DNA from: Akebia trifoliata
Taxonomy: Eukaryota; Streptophyta; Magnoliopsida; Ranunculales; Lardizabalaceae
Length of the DNA: 64,000 nucleotides
Direction: 5' to 3'
Assembly (NCBI GenBank): GCA_017979445.1
Contig: CM030707.1
Span: forward strand, 26,133,756-26,197,755
The translations under genes were made by a program, and so were the position numbers. A model generated the notes under the pieces. It was not told the origin of the DNA and searched no databases. It saw only the letters and a list, made by a program, of their open reading frames with translations. Of the stretch, positions 47,012 to 59,275 are shown piece after piece (within the stretch, counting starts at the first letter, position 1; each line of letters begins with the position of its first letter).

Positions 47012-48206
47012 ATGCATGCATTGTTGGAAGGATATTCGGATGTCTTTGCCGAACCCACCAAATTACCACCAGCACGCGAAATTGATCACACAATACCACT
47101 CAAAGATGGAACCGAAGCTATTAATGTGAGACCATATAAATACGCATATTTCCAAAAATCAGGTTCAAGACATGCTCAATGCAAGGTTGATTCGTCCAAG
47201 CACCAGCCCCTTTTCTTCTCCTGTATTGCTAGTGAAGAAGAAAGATGGAACATGGAGATTTTGCACAGACTATCGAGCATTAAACGCTGTTACCATAAAG
47301 GATCGTTTCCCAATTCCGACAGTAGATGATATGCTCGATGAGTTATACGGAGCTTCATTTTTTACTAAGCTGGACCTCAAGGTAGGATACCACCAAATAA
47401 AGGTTAGCACCCCCGATATCCCTAAAATAGCCTTTCGCACTCACAATGGCCACTATGAGTACTTGGTTATGCCATCTGGGCTATGTAACGCGCCATCTAC
47501 TTTCCAAGCAGTAATGAATTCGATTTTTCGACCATATCTACGGAAGTTCATCTTGGTGTTTTTTTATGACATTCTAATTTACAGTCCCACATGGAAGTAG
47601 TACTTGGAGCATGTCCAGCTTGCATTAAACATCCTCCGGCAACACCAATTCTATGTTAAGATTAGCAAGTATGCATTCGGCAATCAAGAGTTAGAGTATT
47701 TAGGCCACATAATCACACATCGAGGAGTCAAAGTTGATGAAAAGAAAATTGAAGCAATGGTTGTTTGGCCAAGACCCTCCAACATCCTTGTGCTCCGTGG
47801 TTTCTTAGGCTTAACTGGCTACTATCGCAAATTTGTTCAAGGTTATGGATTAACGGCTTGACCATTGACTAACCTCCTTAAGAAAGGGAAGTTTCAATGG
47901 AATGAAGAAGCGGAAATGACTTTCTTAGCATTGAAACAAGCCATGACATCAACCCCCACACTAGCCATGCCAAACTTTGCCGAACCTTTCATCATCGAAA
48001 CAGATGCATCGGAAAAAGGAATTGGAACGGTCCTAACTCAACAAAATAGACCGATTGCATATATGAGTCGAGCCTTGGGAATTACTAAGCGAATTTGGTC
48101 AATTTGTGCAAAGGAGATGCTAGCTATCGTGGAAGCAATACGATTGTGGAGACCATATTTACTGGGCCGAATAATATATACATCAAAATCGATCAACGAA
48201 GCCTAA
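47012..48206 (+). pseudogene. Reverse transcriptase and RNase H of Reina-like element, dead
   Basis: The leader [20 protein letters not shown] (frame of 47012) shifts near 47160 into the RT frame: [36 protein letters not shown], and [14 protein letters not shown]. The catalytic box reads VFFYDILIY, so the first Asp of the pair is Tyr. TAG at 47598-47600 and TGA at 47859-47861 interrupt the frame. RNase H follows with FIIETDASEKGIGTVLTQ, KEMLAIVEAI and ends at TAA 48204-48206. Confidence 0.88.
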
Positions 48207-49766
48207 ATTTTTTTTTAGATCAGCGTGTTGCGGTGGCCAAATTACTGGGGTATGATTATGAAATCATCTTTTGACCTGGTCGGGAAAACTCTGCGGCAGA
48301 TGCTTTATCTAGGTGACAAGAGAGTCCATTGTTGGCTGCTCTTCACTTCTCAGAAGTAGATTTTTGGGCACAGATCAGAGAAGCTTCTAAATCGGATCCT
48401 TATGTACAACTTATGGGACAGAAGGCTGATGCTAATCCACATGGCTCCTTGACTTGGCGTGATGGTTTGTTGCTTTACGAAGGGAAGATCGTGGTGCCTA
48501 ATGATAAATATTTAAGGGCCAAGTTGTTATATGAAGTTCATGATTCTAAGGTTGGGGGGCACTCAGGTATTCTTCGAACTTATAAAAGATTGCAGCAACA
48601 ATTCTATTGGTTGAAGATGCATAAAGATGTTCATGAGTATGTCCAGAAATGTGAGGTATGTTAACGCATCAAACCAGAAACCACGGCACCAGCGGGATTA
48701 TTATAGCCCCTACCAATTCCAGTACAGGTTTGGGATGACATCACTCTAGACTTAATTGAGGGCCTGCCAACTTCCCACGGCAAAAACTCAATTCTGGTGG
48801 TTGTTGATCGACTAAGTAAGTTTGCTCACTTTATTCCCTTAATTCACCAATTTATTGAGGGTGTCATCAAACTCCATGGAATGCCACGATCCATCATCAG
48901 TGATCGCGACCCAATATTCGTAAGAAAATTCTGGCAAGAATTCTTCAAACTCTCTAGATCAAAACTCATGCTCAGTTCAACTTACAATCCACAAATGAAT
49001 GGCCAAATCGAAGTCCTTAACCGCTGTGTCGAGCAGTACTTGCTTCGTTCACCAATGGCCGCACAAATGGAGTACTTATCTTGCTTGGGCAGAATATTGG
49101 TACAATACCACCTACCATGCTTCAACAAAAATGACACCTTACCAAGCTCTTTATGGTTGTCTACCACCACTCATTCTGGCCTATCCGGAGGGTCTTTCAC
49201 CAGTCCATGAAGTTGATCAAACCCTCCTGCACCGTGACGAGCTGCTCCACCAACTCAAGTCAAATTTAGAGCTTTCCATGAACCGAATGAAGCAACAAGC
49301 TGACTCCAAACGTAGAGATATTCAGTTCGCAGTTGGTGATCAAGTCCTACTAAAGCTCCATCCATATTGCCAATAAACGGGTTCATAAAAAATTTTCCAA
49401 CCATTATTATGGACCAAACCATATTTTGGAGAAGATTGGAGCTGTCGCATACAAATTGCAATAGCCACCTACCGCTCGAATTCACCCCGTGTTCCATGTC
49501 TCTTTACTCAAACCATACAATGGCACTCACGTTGAACCACTATTTGACTTACCTCCAGTTACGGACGATGGAGTAATAGCCCTTGAGCCTCAACAAATAC
49601 TTGATACCCGATGGGTTAAGCGTGGAAACACCTTCATTGAAGAAAGCTTGGTACACTTGAAGCATCTACCCTACGAAGAAGCCACCTGGGAGCCTACAGA
49701 TACACTTAGCAATCAGTTTCCTAATCTGATGCTTGAGGACAAGCATCCTCTTGTTGGGGTGGGCAT
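48207..49766 (+). pseudogene. Integrase and chromodomain of Reina-like element, broken
   Basis: Zinc part: VHDSKVGGHSGILRTYKRLQ to KCEVC, then TAA at 48662-48664. Core: [16 protein letters not shown] (first Asp), a small deletion after [16 protein letters not shown] (second Asp), and [19 protein letters not shown] (Glu). Frames change near 49000 and again before 49489. The C-terminus has FHVSLLKPYNGTH and a chromodomain, PQQILDTRWVKRGN then LPYEEATWEP. In chromoviruses this domain steers insertion toward marked heterochromatin. Confidence 0.85.
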
Positions 49767-50161
49767 TGATAAGCCCAGGAGATCATCTCGGGCCTTGAGG
49801 CCCAACCCACGTTATATGGACTGATGCCCAAGAGCCACTAATACCCAGAAGCCCAAATTGCTAGCTTTTCTTTTCAACTGCAGTTATTTTATTTCAGTAT
49901 TATTTTTTCAATGTATTTGCTGGTTTATTTTGGTTTCATTGCAGTTCATTGCATGTTTGCAATTCCGGTGTAGTGGGTGACTGAGTCTCCTAAAGATTCA
50001 GATGCCATTAGTTTAATTTCAGTTATTTTTATTGTGTATAAATTAAGAGGAAAGGCAATGAGAAAAAGGGGAGATCAGAAATTATTAAATTTGTGGCTCA
50101 TTCTCACCCAAAGAGAATACATTCTGTGTGTTGTTGTGCTTGTACTGATTGGGACCTATCA
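49767..50161 (+). repeat. 3' LTR of Reina-like element
   Basis: TGATAAGCCCAGGAGATCAT to GGGACCTATCA. A purine-rich stretch, TTGGGGTGGGCAT, stands just before it and should be the polypurine tract. Confidence 0.93.
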
Positions 50162-50514
50162 CGTTCTACTTGCATCCACTGTTAGATAATATGAACCCAC
50201 TTAAAGAGATAATTAAAAAAGGGTGGGGATCCGCACACTCATGAAAAATTAGCTCGTATGTGAAGACAATTTGGAGAAGATGACCTGATTCTCTATCTTT
50301 GAATAGAGACAATGGATTTCATTTATATGAGAACAGAACATTCTAGAGAGGAATCTTTCTTAATTTGTTGTTATAAGAAATAGAATTAAAAATAGGAAAA
50401 TGCTGAGGTGACACAATAAATCCTGTGTCATCTCAGCACGACTCTAAAAAAAAAATAAACCACTAAAGAAGGGAAATGTTACTGTGCTACACCACAACAC
50501 TTAATAGACTCCTT
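50162..50514. other. Flank with a shortened Mutator-like MITE
   Basis: At 50395-50444 the two ends of the MITE family seen at 15777 and 24355 stand nearly back to back: GGAAAATGCTGAGGTGACAC and GTGTCATCTCAGCACGACTC, leaving a 50-bp hairpin. The rest shows no gene. Confidence 0.65.
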
Positions 50515-51650
50515 CAGATTAATGGAGGAGTTCATCGACCATTAACTTGGATAGGAGATATTGAAATCGTAAAGAAAGTAATGGTTTGGTGGAGATGTCT
50601 GCCACTTGATTCGTTGTGAAGATATGTTTAACTTGCAACTCTTTATTAAAAAGTGGTAATCGACCTCGATATGTTTTATTCAAGCATGAAAAACTGGATT
50701 CAAAGCAAATGATATAGAAAAACACGGAGATTGAGTCAGAGGTTACACCAAGATCATGAAGAAGTATTTGAGACCCTAAGCAAGATCAATGGCTATATGA
50801 GTTAAAGAGCGATACTCCGCTTTAGTCAAAGAACAAGCAATTGTGCATTGCTTCTTAGCATACTAAGATATCAAATTCGGACTAAGGAACAAACAATACC
50901 CCGTGGTAAAGCGACGATCAATACTATCATCCGCTCAATCAGCATCATAATAGGCAATAAGATGTAATGGACTGTGTTGAAGGTCTAAACCAAATTGAAG
51001 AGTACCCTTAACATATTGTAGAATACTATTCACCATAGTGCAATCTTCATCCGTTGAGTTGTGCTGTATTGACAAATACAATTTATAGCAAAAGGATAGG
51101 TTAAATCTTGTGATAGTGAGGTATTGAAGGGCTCCAACAATACTATGGTACAAGGTCGAATCAGTAAAGGGTATAACATCATTAGCTTGGTGAGTTTGTT
51201 TCATGGTGGTAGGAAAGAAATAAGGCTTGCAATCTAACATGGCAGCACGGTCCAAAATGTCTATAACATATTTGGATTGACAAAAAGTGATCCCAGGTGT
51301 TGTAGGAGTAACTTTTATGCCTAAGAAATAGTGGAGAACACCCAAGTCCTTCATGGAGAAGGCATCATGCGTTCATTAAATAAGAATGACAATATGTTTG
51401 GAATTGATGCCCGTGATGAGTATATCATCCACATAGACAAGAATAATGGTGATATGGTTCTCCTTATTAAGAATGAAGAGAGAAGGATTGGCACTACTAT
51501 ATGAAAGCCATTGAGTAGGAAGAAACTTTGAAAAGAGATCATACCATGCCTGCGAGGCTTGTTTAAGCTCGTAAATAGCCTTTCATAACTTGTATACATG
51601 AGTAGGATAAGTAGGATCAATGTAACCTTGTGGTTGTGTTATACATCAAG
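50515..51650 (-). pseudogene. Ty1/copia reverse transcriptase and RNase H fragment
   Basis: Minus strand. From 51620 down: AIYELKQASQAWYDLFSKFL, then LVYVDDILITG with the YVDD box intact, and a stop after HIVILI. A second piece (50935-51354) has MKDLGVLHYFLGIKV, SKYVIDILDRAAM and SIVGALQYLTITR. The third (50519-50725) has VKHIFTTNQVADISTKPL, the end of RNase H. No gag, protease or integrase and no LTR can be tied to it. The element's 5' part is missing upstream, at higher coordinates, where another element starts. Confidence 0.85.
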
Positions 51651-54277
51651 TTGGGCCCATAATTTAATTCATAGTTCAAGTTTTTTGTCTAGGAATCAGA
51701 CACCAGTTTGGGTGATCAGAGTCTCATGAGTAGAGTCCAAGAATTGAAGAATTTGAAGATTTTAAAATCGAAAGAATTGAAGACTTAAAATGATAAGATG
51801 ATGAAGAAATTAGAGCTCAAAATCTAAAAGAATCACTTCAAATCTTTATATAGCTATCAAAGAAAATAACGATCAGAGATCCTGATTTTTGGTTACTTAA
51901 CCATTTTCACATTTCTTAATTTTTTTCTTTGTAAAACCTCCTTTTTATGACTCTATAAATAGAGGGGGGGTCTCTGTTTAGGCGGAAAAAAAAGTCAGAA
52001 TAAGAAAAGAAATTAGAGCTAGTTCTTTATTTTTTAGAGTTCAAAGATTTTGAGAGTGAAAGAAAGAAAGATTTAGAGAGAGAGATAATTCTAGTTCTTG
52101 AGAGAATTCTCCCTAATTATCGTGAAAATCTTATAAAAGCTAAAACATTTTCGCTTAAAGAAGAAATAAAAGAGAGAAATTCATCCAAATCTATTGGAAT
52201 TCAACTGAATCAAAAAAGGTAAGATTGAATTTATGATAAAATTTAGATAATTTTGATCTTTTTATCTTTAATTCTCATTTTTCACCATTAATGTCAAACT
52301 TTCATCGTGGATTTTAACTTCTTTTTTTAAATATAATTTTCACTATTGATTTAGATTTTTTGACTGTCAATTTTGTTTTTTCACCATTAATTTTGATTTC
52401 CAATCATAAATCCTAATTGCTTTCCATTAGAAAATCTCTTAATTGAATCTTAAACTTTGTTTCAAATTCAATGATCATGAATCTTGTAATTTGAAGAAAT
52501 TGAAATCCAAATGGACCACATCACCTTACTACTTGCAAGATTGGATTCTCGATCATTTCTCCTTATAGTAGGGATGAGATCAATCAAGAACTTTTCATAC
52601 TGTCTCTCTCAAATCCATAAAAGGGTAGAATTATCCAAATTCTAAATAATGAATTTGGATTGGATCATCCTTTCGAATTAAGAACAAAAATGGTATTTTC
52701 ATTAAGAGGATCTTGGTTGTGATCGATTCTTTTTCATTTTTTTTTTTTTTGAGCTTTCTTTCTAATTCTTTGATTTCCATTCATATTAGACAATTTTAAA
52801 CATTTCATGGTATTGTTTTGATTCAGATTTCATTTTGATGGAGTTTTCATTTTATTTGTTGTTTTGGTTCAGATTTCTTCTTGGTAAAGTTTTTCATTTT
52901 GTTTTGGACTTCTTATTCGTATTTCTCTCTAGTTTTCTTTATTTAATGTTTATCTTGAATGAACTTATTCTTATTTTGATCTCTTTCCAATATTTCTTTT
53001 GATGAAAAATCTCATCACTTTCCAAGAATTTTTATTTTAATCTCTATTTCTTGTTCAAATATTCCTTTCTTGAAAGTTTAATATTCTAAATTGCTATTTT
53101 CTTTTCTTTAACTCATTGTTTTTCTTGATTTCGATTCTATTTATCTTTTCGAGTTTGATTCCGATCTAAATTCACTTTTCAATTTTAGTTTTTATTTTGG
53201 GTTTGATCAATGATCAATTTTTTATTTTTACCTTTTTGTTTAAGTTATTTAATCTATTTTTATCCCAAAATCTTGACGAAGAATGTCCAATCTTATTGTT
53301 TTTTATATGTTTTGACGATATTTTGTTGTTATTATTTTTCTTGGAAAGATATTGGAAATACCTCAATTTCATCAATTTTTGTTATATAGCAAAATCACTA
53401 TATGACAATTTTGGTTGAAAAATATTTTTCTAAACTTTTTGCTCAAAATATTTTTCAACTACTGTTGGTGATTTCAAAGTCGTTATATAGTGATCACAAT
53501 AGAATTTTGCCTATTTAACTCGAGTTGTTTTTCTCATTTCTTTTGACTCTTTTTTTTTATATATAATTATTTTAATAATCATTTTTTGCATATTTTATGA
53601 TATTTTTCAATTCCCTTTTCTCTTGCTTTCTTTTCTTGTTTTGTGATTTCGATTTGATTGATGAATTGATAGTTGAGTAACACCCTACATTTTTTTTTTC
53701 GGAAAAATATTATTAGTTGCGTGATATCACTATTTTGTCACTTTATCTCTCTTGAGAGAATTAAAGACTTAGTTTTATACCACTAGTGTGATAACATTTC
53801 ATCATTTGTAAGGCGTTATGCTGCCCAATTTTTTTCAGCCATCTTTCATATTAATATTCTATTTTAGGCCTTTTTGTACATGCTTGTTGCCTGAAAATCA
53901 AACATGGCTTGTTTGCTAAGATACTATTATCTTTTTACTATTGTTGTGGCTTTTCTTAATGTCTTTAAACGTTACATCATTTTATTTTATCATTTTTTAA
54001 ATTGTTAGTGTAACTATCTTTGTATGATATATTGTTATTTCATAGGATCATATGCATTTTAGTTTATAATACAATTGTTTTCAATCATTATTGTTGTCAT
54101 TTTAATTAATATAAACCAAAGCAAAATATGTTTTACGCTTTTATTGATAATGTGATTATTTTGCTTAATAATGATTGCAATATGATTTTGTTTTAGTAGT
54201 TTTAAAGTTTTAAACATCATTTTTAGGATATGCTATTTTTCATCAAAAATAGAAAAATAAAATTTTAAATTTTCTGC
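51651..54277 (+). other. LTR and leader of a decayed Ty3/gypsy element
   Basis: A clear TATA box, CTATAAATAGAGG, lies at about 51952-51964 and is followed by a GAGAGAG-rich leader, then about 2 kb of T-rich sequence that leads to gag-like pieces. The LTR limits could not be fixed; a start near TGTTATACATC (about 51637) is possible. Sequence from 52200 to 54270 holds no gene. Confidence 0.5.
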
Positions 54278-55850
54278 ATGGATGATTTGATTTTAAAAGA
54301 AAAAGAAATTTTAATTCAATCCAAACGGTACAAATGCAAAGTTCAAATATATTACCCTCTGGTGGAATTAACCAGAGAAATGGTTAACAGTAAAGCTAGT
54401 AGAACACCAACAAGGAATGGATATGGATGTCATCAAAGATATTTTCTACAGATTACTAAGAGAGGAAGGAAATAGGGATAGAGGGGCATAAGAAATAGGC
54501 AATGCTTCTACTTTCAAAGCACTGTGGTTGATAAGAACAAAGACGATGAGTTGTTAGAGGAGAATAAAACTCTAAAATCATAGTTCCTTCAGATAAAAGT
54601 GACCATAAATAAACTAATAAGAGATAAATCATATACTAGAGAAAGAATACAAATCCACTGAACTCTAAAGTGTCACGAGGACTCACTTGAGATGCAACTC
54701 TAGAAAGGTTTTTATTTAAACAACATGGAGGAAGTTCAGAAATGTCATGCAGACGATGATGAAAGACCTGGTCAATTCAAAGAAAAAAGAGGGAAATAAG
54801 TATCAACAAGTGTTTAGAAGAGAAGTATTTTCACACCTGTTTTCGAAAAAGTTTATTCCATCGACCTACCCACAGTATGACGGATTTACGGCTTCAAGTG
54901 AATACATCTCTAAATTCTAGATCTTGTGTGGATAATATGTCATGGATACGACGTTGATGCTTAAACTTTTTTCGACATTCCTAAGTGGCTGGCCTTTACT
55001 TGGTTTTCAAACCTTTCGACTAATAGTGTGGGAAATTAGGAAGACTTTTGTGAGCTATTTTGCAGTAGATTTTTCTCTTCCAAGAAGATTGTGATGATTG
55101 AAGATCTTCGAAGATGTCGACAGTAACCTGGGCAGTCATTAACTGCGTATTTTGACAAATTTCAAATACTCATCTATAATCTCACTAAGGATGTGTCTGA
55201 GCGTAGTAAGGTGAGCGCCTTCATTGGTGGTGTGTCACCAAAATTTTGAAAGGATCCTATTATAAGCACTGCGGAGACCATGATGGACTTATAAAGAGTA
55301 GTAGATGGACTCCAACAATGCTATAGTCAAACACGAGTATATTCACATATTGCGGAAGAATGGTTTCAATCAGGACACATAATAGAAGGAAGAGGAGATT
55401 TAGATGAAGAGGCCGATGGAGAGTTGAATGGCAAGGTAGAAGGTTTACATATATAAAAGAGAAGATTTGACCTATAATGTGGATAGGAAATAAGGTATTT
55501 TCTGTCATTTGATGGAAAATAACTTGATCACATTGTTGTCGTCGTATCTTCGAGATAAATCTACAAAATTTATTGATGAAACCAAATGGTGTGACTTTTT
55601 TAGAATGTCAAGACATGCTGCAAAGTATTATTTTAAGCTACAAAGTGTCATTTATGACCAAGTAGCTAATAAAACAAATAAATAGCCAAGGAATGGAAAT
55701 AATGTAAGAACATCACATCTCAATAATAGGGAAGTTGAAAGTAGTAAGGTTAATGAAGATGCACTGGTGGTAGAAACTAGAAAGAAGAAAGGAAAAAAGA
55801 AATCAAAGGAGAATAGAAAAGAGGCTGAGAAGATACCAATTTAAAGGGTT
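54278..55850 (+). pseudogene. gag of a decayed Ty3/gypsy element
   Basis: Only short open pieces remain. Recognisable in changing frames: YPQYDGFTASSEYISKF (about 54870), DLRRCRQ followed by PGQSLTAYFDKFQ (about 55105-55160), DVSERSKVSAFIGGVSPKF (about 55195), and a knuckle-like CDFFRMSRHAAKYYFKLQSV (about 55590-55650), followed by a Lys-rich tail. Many stops interrupt it. The pattern fits a Ty3/gypsy gag, but the clade is not clear. Confidence 0.6.
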
Positions 55851-56956
55851 TCAGATAAACAAGGGATGATAGATTAGTAGAAGAATACAATGTTGATATA
55901 AATAAATAATGTTGAGATGGCTAACCAAGTAGCCTGCTTGAGAAAAATGAAACATAAGTTTATAGAGAAAGATACTCCAGTGCTAACATCAAGGTCTCTC
56001 TACGACGTTGTGACGCATCTCAAGAAGATTCCGACAATGGTATCTATATTTGATATCCTAAAATTCTTCACTGGAACATAGTTGGCACTTGAGGTTGTAT
56101 TGGTTGAAGCCTTAATTGATAGCAATGCGGTTCAAGCCCTCCTTTCCAAGGAAGTCTTATAGCCGCTCAAAACACCGGAGGTTCTACTAGTAGAAGTAAA
56201 AGATAAATTAAAGGAGTTGATGAAAGAGAAAGGACATAAAAGGTATGTAGTGTTGACACTTGGAAAGATAGAAGGAGCTTAATTTTCTTTTTCGGTGATA
56301 ACTTGGTACTGAGATTTCCCTACAACAGACCTTGTACATCCATGTCCTAATTGGAGATGTTTTGGTTAAAAAAGCCCCTGTTGATACAAGTAGTTCAGTG
56401 AATGTACTACTATTGTCTATGCTCGAGATGTTGAGAATACCAAGCTACAAGGTCTGAACTGAAGGCACTAGATCATCTAGGGGATAGGAAAAATGCTATA
56501 ACAAACTATAGGAATTTTGTCACTTCAAGTCTTCTATGAAGAACTCGATTTCATTCATAACTTCTGTGTTATGGATGTCACCGCTTCTTATCATGTACTC
56601 CTGGGAAGACTATGGATCCATAAGCATGGGGGTATTGTTTCATCATACCACCAGTGCTTCAAGTACTCTCTGAACGGCAACAACAAACAATGTGGGTCAT
56701 GGAAGAGCACTTTGAGTTTTGGGAAACGAATTGTGCGAATGCAAAGTTTTACTTACCCACAATACCATGAATGCTCCAACAAGTGATTTGGTACAATTCC
56801 AAACGCCCATTACCTCAAAAAATATGTATAATAATGGAGTAACAGTGACTCCATTACTCGATGAAGAGTTAGAGGATGAAATCCTAAAAGTAGCCCTACT
56901 GGTCCAACCACCACACATCATAAGAAAATTTGTTATGTACCGTTTAGATGACTAAA
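55851..56956 (+). pseudogene. Protease region of the decayed Ty3/gypsy element
   Basis: About 56375-56430 reads APVDTSSSVNVLLLSMLEML, a retropepsin start in which D-x-G has become D-T-S. About 56580-56660 reads MDVTASYHVLLGRLWIHKHG and GIVSSYHQCFKY, the usual retropepsin end in this type of element. The two parts are in different frames with stops between them. No reverse transcriptase follows, so the element is cut off here. Confidence 0.65.
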
Positions 56957-57282
56957 AAAGTAAAATTGATTGAGAGTGTTCTATCTTTGGTAACACATTT
57001 GATATGTTGCTTTTTTTTACTATATATTTTACAACGAATTCTAATAAAAAGTTTGCTCCTTCATGATTGTTTGATTAATCTTGGTTAAAGTGTTTCTTAA
57101 TTGTTCATTTTCTTAAAAAAATCAAATGCAAAAAATGTGTGTTTTGAATTATCTCTTGCCTGTGGACCGACCCAAATATTTTTGGAGTCAGTTTTTGTTC
57201 TTTAGACCAATAATTAGGTAGCAGCTCCTATTTTCTAAAAATCCCCAAAATAACATTTTTATTTTAAAAAGTTTTGATGTTG
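56957..57282. other. Gene-free stretch
   Basis: AT-rich with no feature recognised. Confidence 0.4.
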
Positions 57283-58040
57283 TGGCATCTCGCCAAATGC
57301 TAACACAAATCCTCATGTCAAACATCAAGGTAGTAGGTGACACCTCGAAATTTGAACATGGCTTCCTCTGTTTATATTAGCGTTTCACGAAACTCAAAAA
57401 CCTGATAAGCCTATATCCAACAAATCTTGTATATAAAAATGTGCCAAAAGTATAAAAGGAGCGTAACATGGTAAACTTCGAATAAAAATTAGATTAAAAT
57501 TGCACAAAGGTGATAATATACAGGATTACAAAAAGTTATCATCTCTCTAACATAGACCTATAATTTAGCCCAAAAACTATATATACATCCCAGACGAAAT
57601 AACTCCTAGTAGAAGTAATCCCATTACTCACTAGATAGCAGGCTCTGGTTGTCGATCTGACATGTGGCACCCCGCCAAACGTTAACACAAAGCCCCATGT
57701 CAGATTTCGAAGCATTTGGTGGCGTCTTGAAATTTTGGCATGGTCTCCTCTGTTTATGTTAGCATTCCAAGGCGTTCAACTTGCACGTGATAAACGACAT
57801 ACAATCCTACATATATACATACAAAATATAATGCAAGCGGAAGCCTATATACATATAATAACGTATGATAGATTAGAGTGCGGAAGAAAAAATTTATATA
57901 TAGGATTATACAGAAATTCCTCACTATAACAAAATTCCTAACACTCAATACAGAATCCAAAATACTTTTAGACGAACTGACACCACTAGGAGATATAGCC
58001 CCAGTACTCACCAGGTAACAGACTCTAGTCATCTATCTGA
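57283..58040. repeat. Two diverged tandem units of about 378 bp, LTR-like
   Basis: Unit 1 (57283-57657) and unit 2 (57658-58040) align along their length: GTGGCATCTCGCCAAATGCT against GTGGCACCCCGCCAAACGTT, CTTCCTCTGTTTATATTAGC against TCTCCTCTGTTTATGTTAGC, and CCCATTACTCACTAGATAGC against CCCAGTACTCACCAGGTAAC. The stretch resembles the LTR interior of a Del/Tekay-type chromovirus read in reverse, but that is a guess. Confidence 0.65.
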
Positions 58041-59275
58041 CCCACCAGATGGTCCCCACTAGCTAGTTCTACGCCCGTCTCGTCAATTACAGGCTCTGAA
58101 GCTAAGAAAAAAGAGGAAGGAACAGGTGAGTAACAATGGTTACCTAGTAAGGAAACAAACAATTTCTGCCAATAACCTCTTCTAGTATGAACGAATAAGT
58201 ATATTAAATCATTTTAACATATGCAAAGTTTTACAGAATAAACTACGATTAGTTGGTACATATATCCAGGGATGAGAAACTAAATATTTTAAAACTAACA
58301 TTACATTAATCAACAGTACTCACTATAGCATTTTCTTTATATACAAATCTAATTGACCAAATAAAAACATTAAACATGCATTTTATTTTATATATCAAAG
58401 TAAGGCAACATATACATAATACATTATGGTGGAGTATTGGAATTAGAGAGTTGAGATTCATAACTGGATCGCTCCCAGTAGGGCATGATGTTACAATTCC
58501 TCTCTTGTTTTTAGTTCCTGATTTTGTGGCTGGTCACTGTACTTACCACGCTTGGTTGACCATTTATCCAGTTTAGGCTGGCCGTTTGACGTGATCGTAA
58601 GCAATGGGTCTCTTTTCGATGTGTAAGAACGTTCAACTACTATAGATTGTTAGTAATCACTGACTAATAATCTTTGTCGATGCCTATCAGGTGTGCATGT
58701 GATTCCCAAATATACAAACCATTCGTATACGACCACCTTTATATTACAAGTTCATTAGTAAAGATAGAGAGGAATAACCCGGATTCCAATTGTGACTCTA
58801 CTCTTATACGCGTCCCACACCACGTATGAGTTTGGTTGTCCCTACCGTACATCCTAGGATAGTACACCACTCCGGATGATATGATGCACTATCCTTTCAA
58901 GCATTCACAAACTCTTTAACAACTCACAAAATAGCTACATATAAATATTATTTTCATTTAAAAATAAAAAAAAATTAACAATACAAGGTTGAGAATGAAT
59001 ATCCAGTTTCGTACTATGCAACTGTGACCACCCGGTCTAAAATAAATAACATAACGGAAAAATAAACTGCGCTTCGCATTAAGAGAAAGTAAATAAACAT
59101 GCAACCAGTAACATTATCCCTGGATATCCGTTTACCAGCCTACACACAACACAAGAATGTAAAATGTAGACATCACCCACAGTCACGTGTCAGCTAATGG
59201 AGCCTGCCACATGTAGCACTACTACCACACCGCTATCCCAGTTGATCACGGGCCCAGTTTGGCATGTATATAAGG
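58041..59275. other. LTR-like DNA without a gene
   Basis: GC-richer patches such as CGTACATCCTAGGATAGTAC and CGTCCCACACCACGTATGAG look like retrotransposon LTR sequence and run on from the tandem units. No coding frame has a motif. Confidence 0.4.

Larger units (their letters stand above)
45064..50161 (+). mobile_element. Complete Reina-like chromovirus (Ty3/gypsy) with CGTTC target duplication
   Basis: LTRs of 396 and 395 bp begin TGATAAGCCC and end GACCTATCA. CGTTC flanks both ends (45059-45063 and 50162-50166). Order: LTR, primer site, gag, protease, RT, RNase H, integrase, chromodomain, LTR. Short LTRs, a total near 5.1 kb, a tRNA-iMet primer and a C-terminal chromodomain fit the Reina clade. 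By eye the LTRs differ at about 15 sites plus one indel, mostly transitions. Every domain has stops, shifts or lost catalytic residues. Confidence 0.92.
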
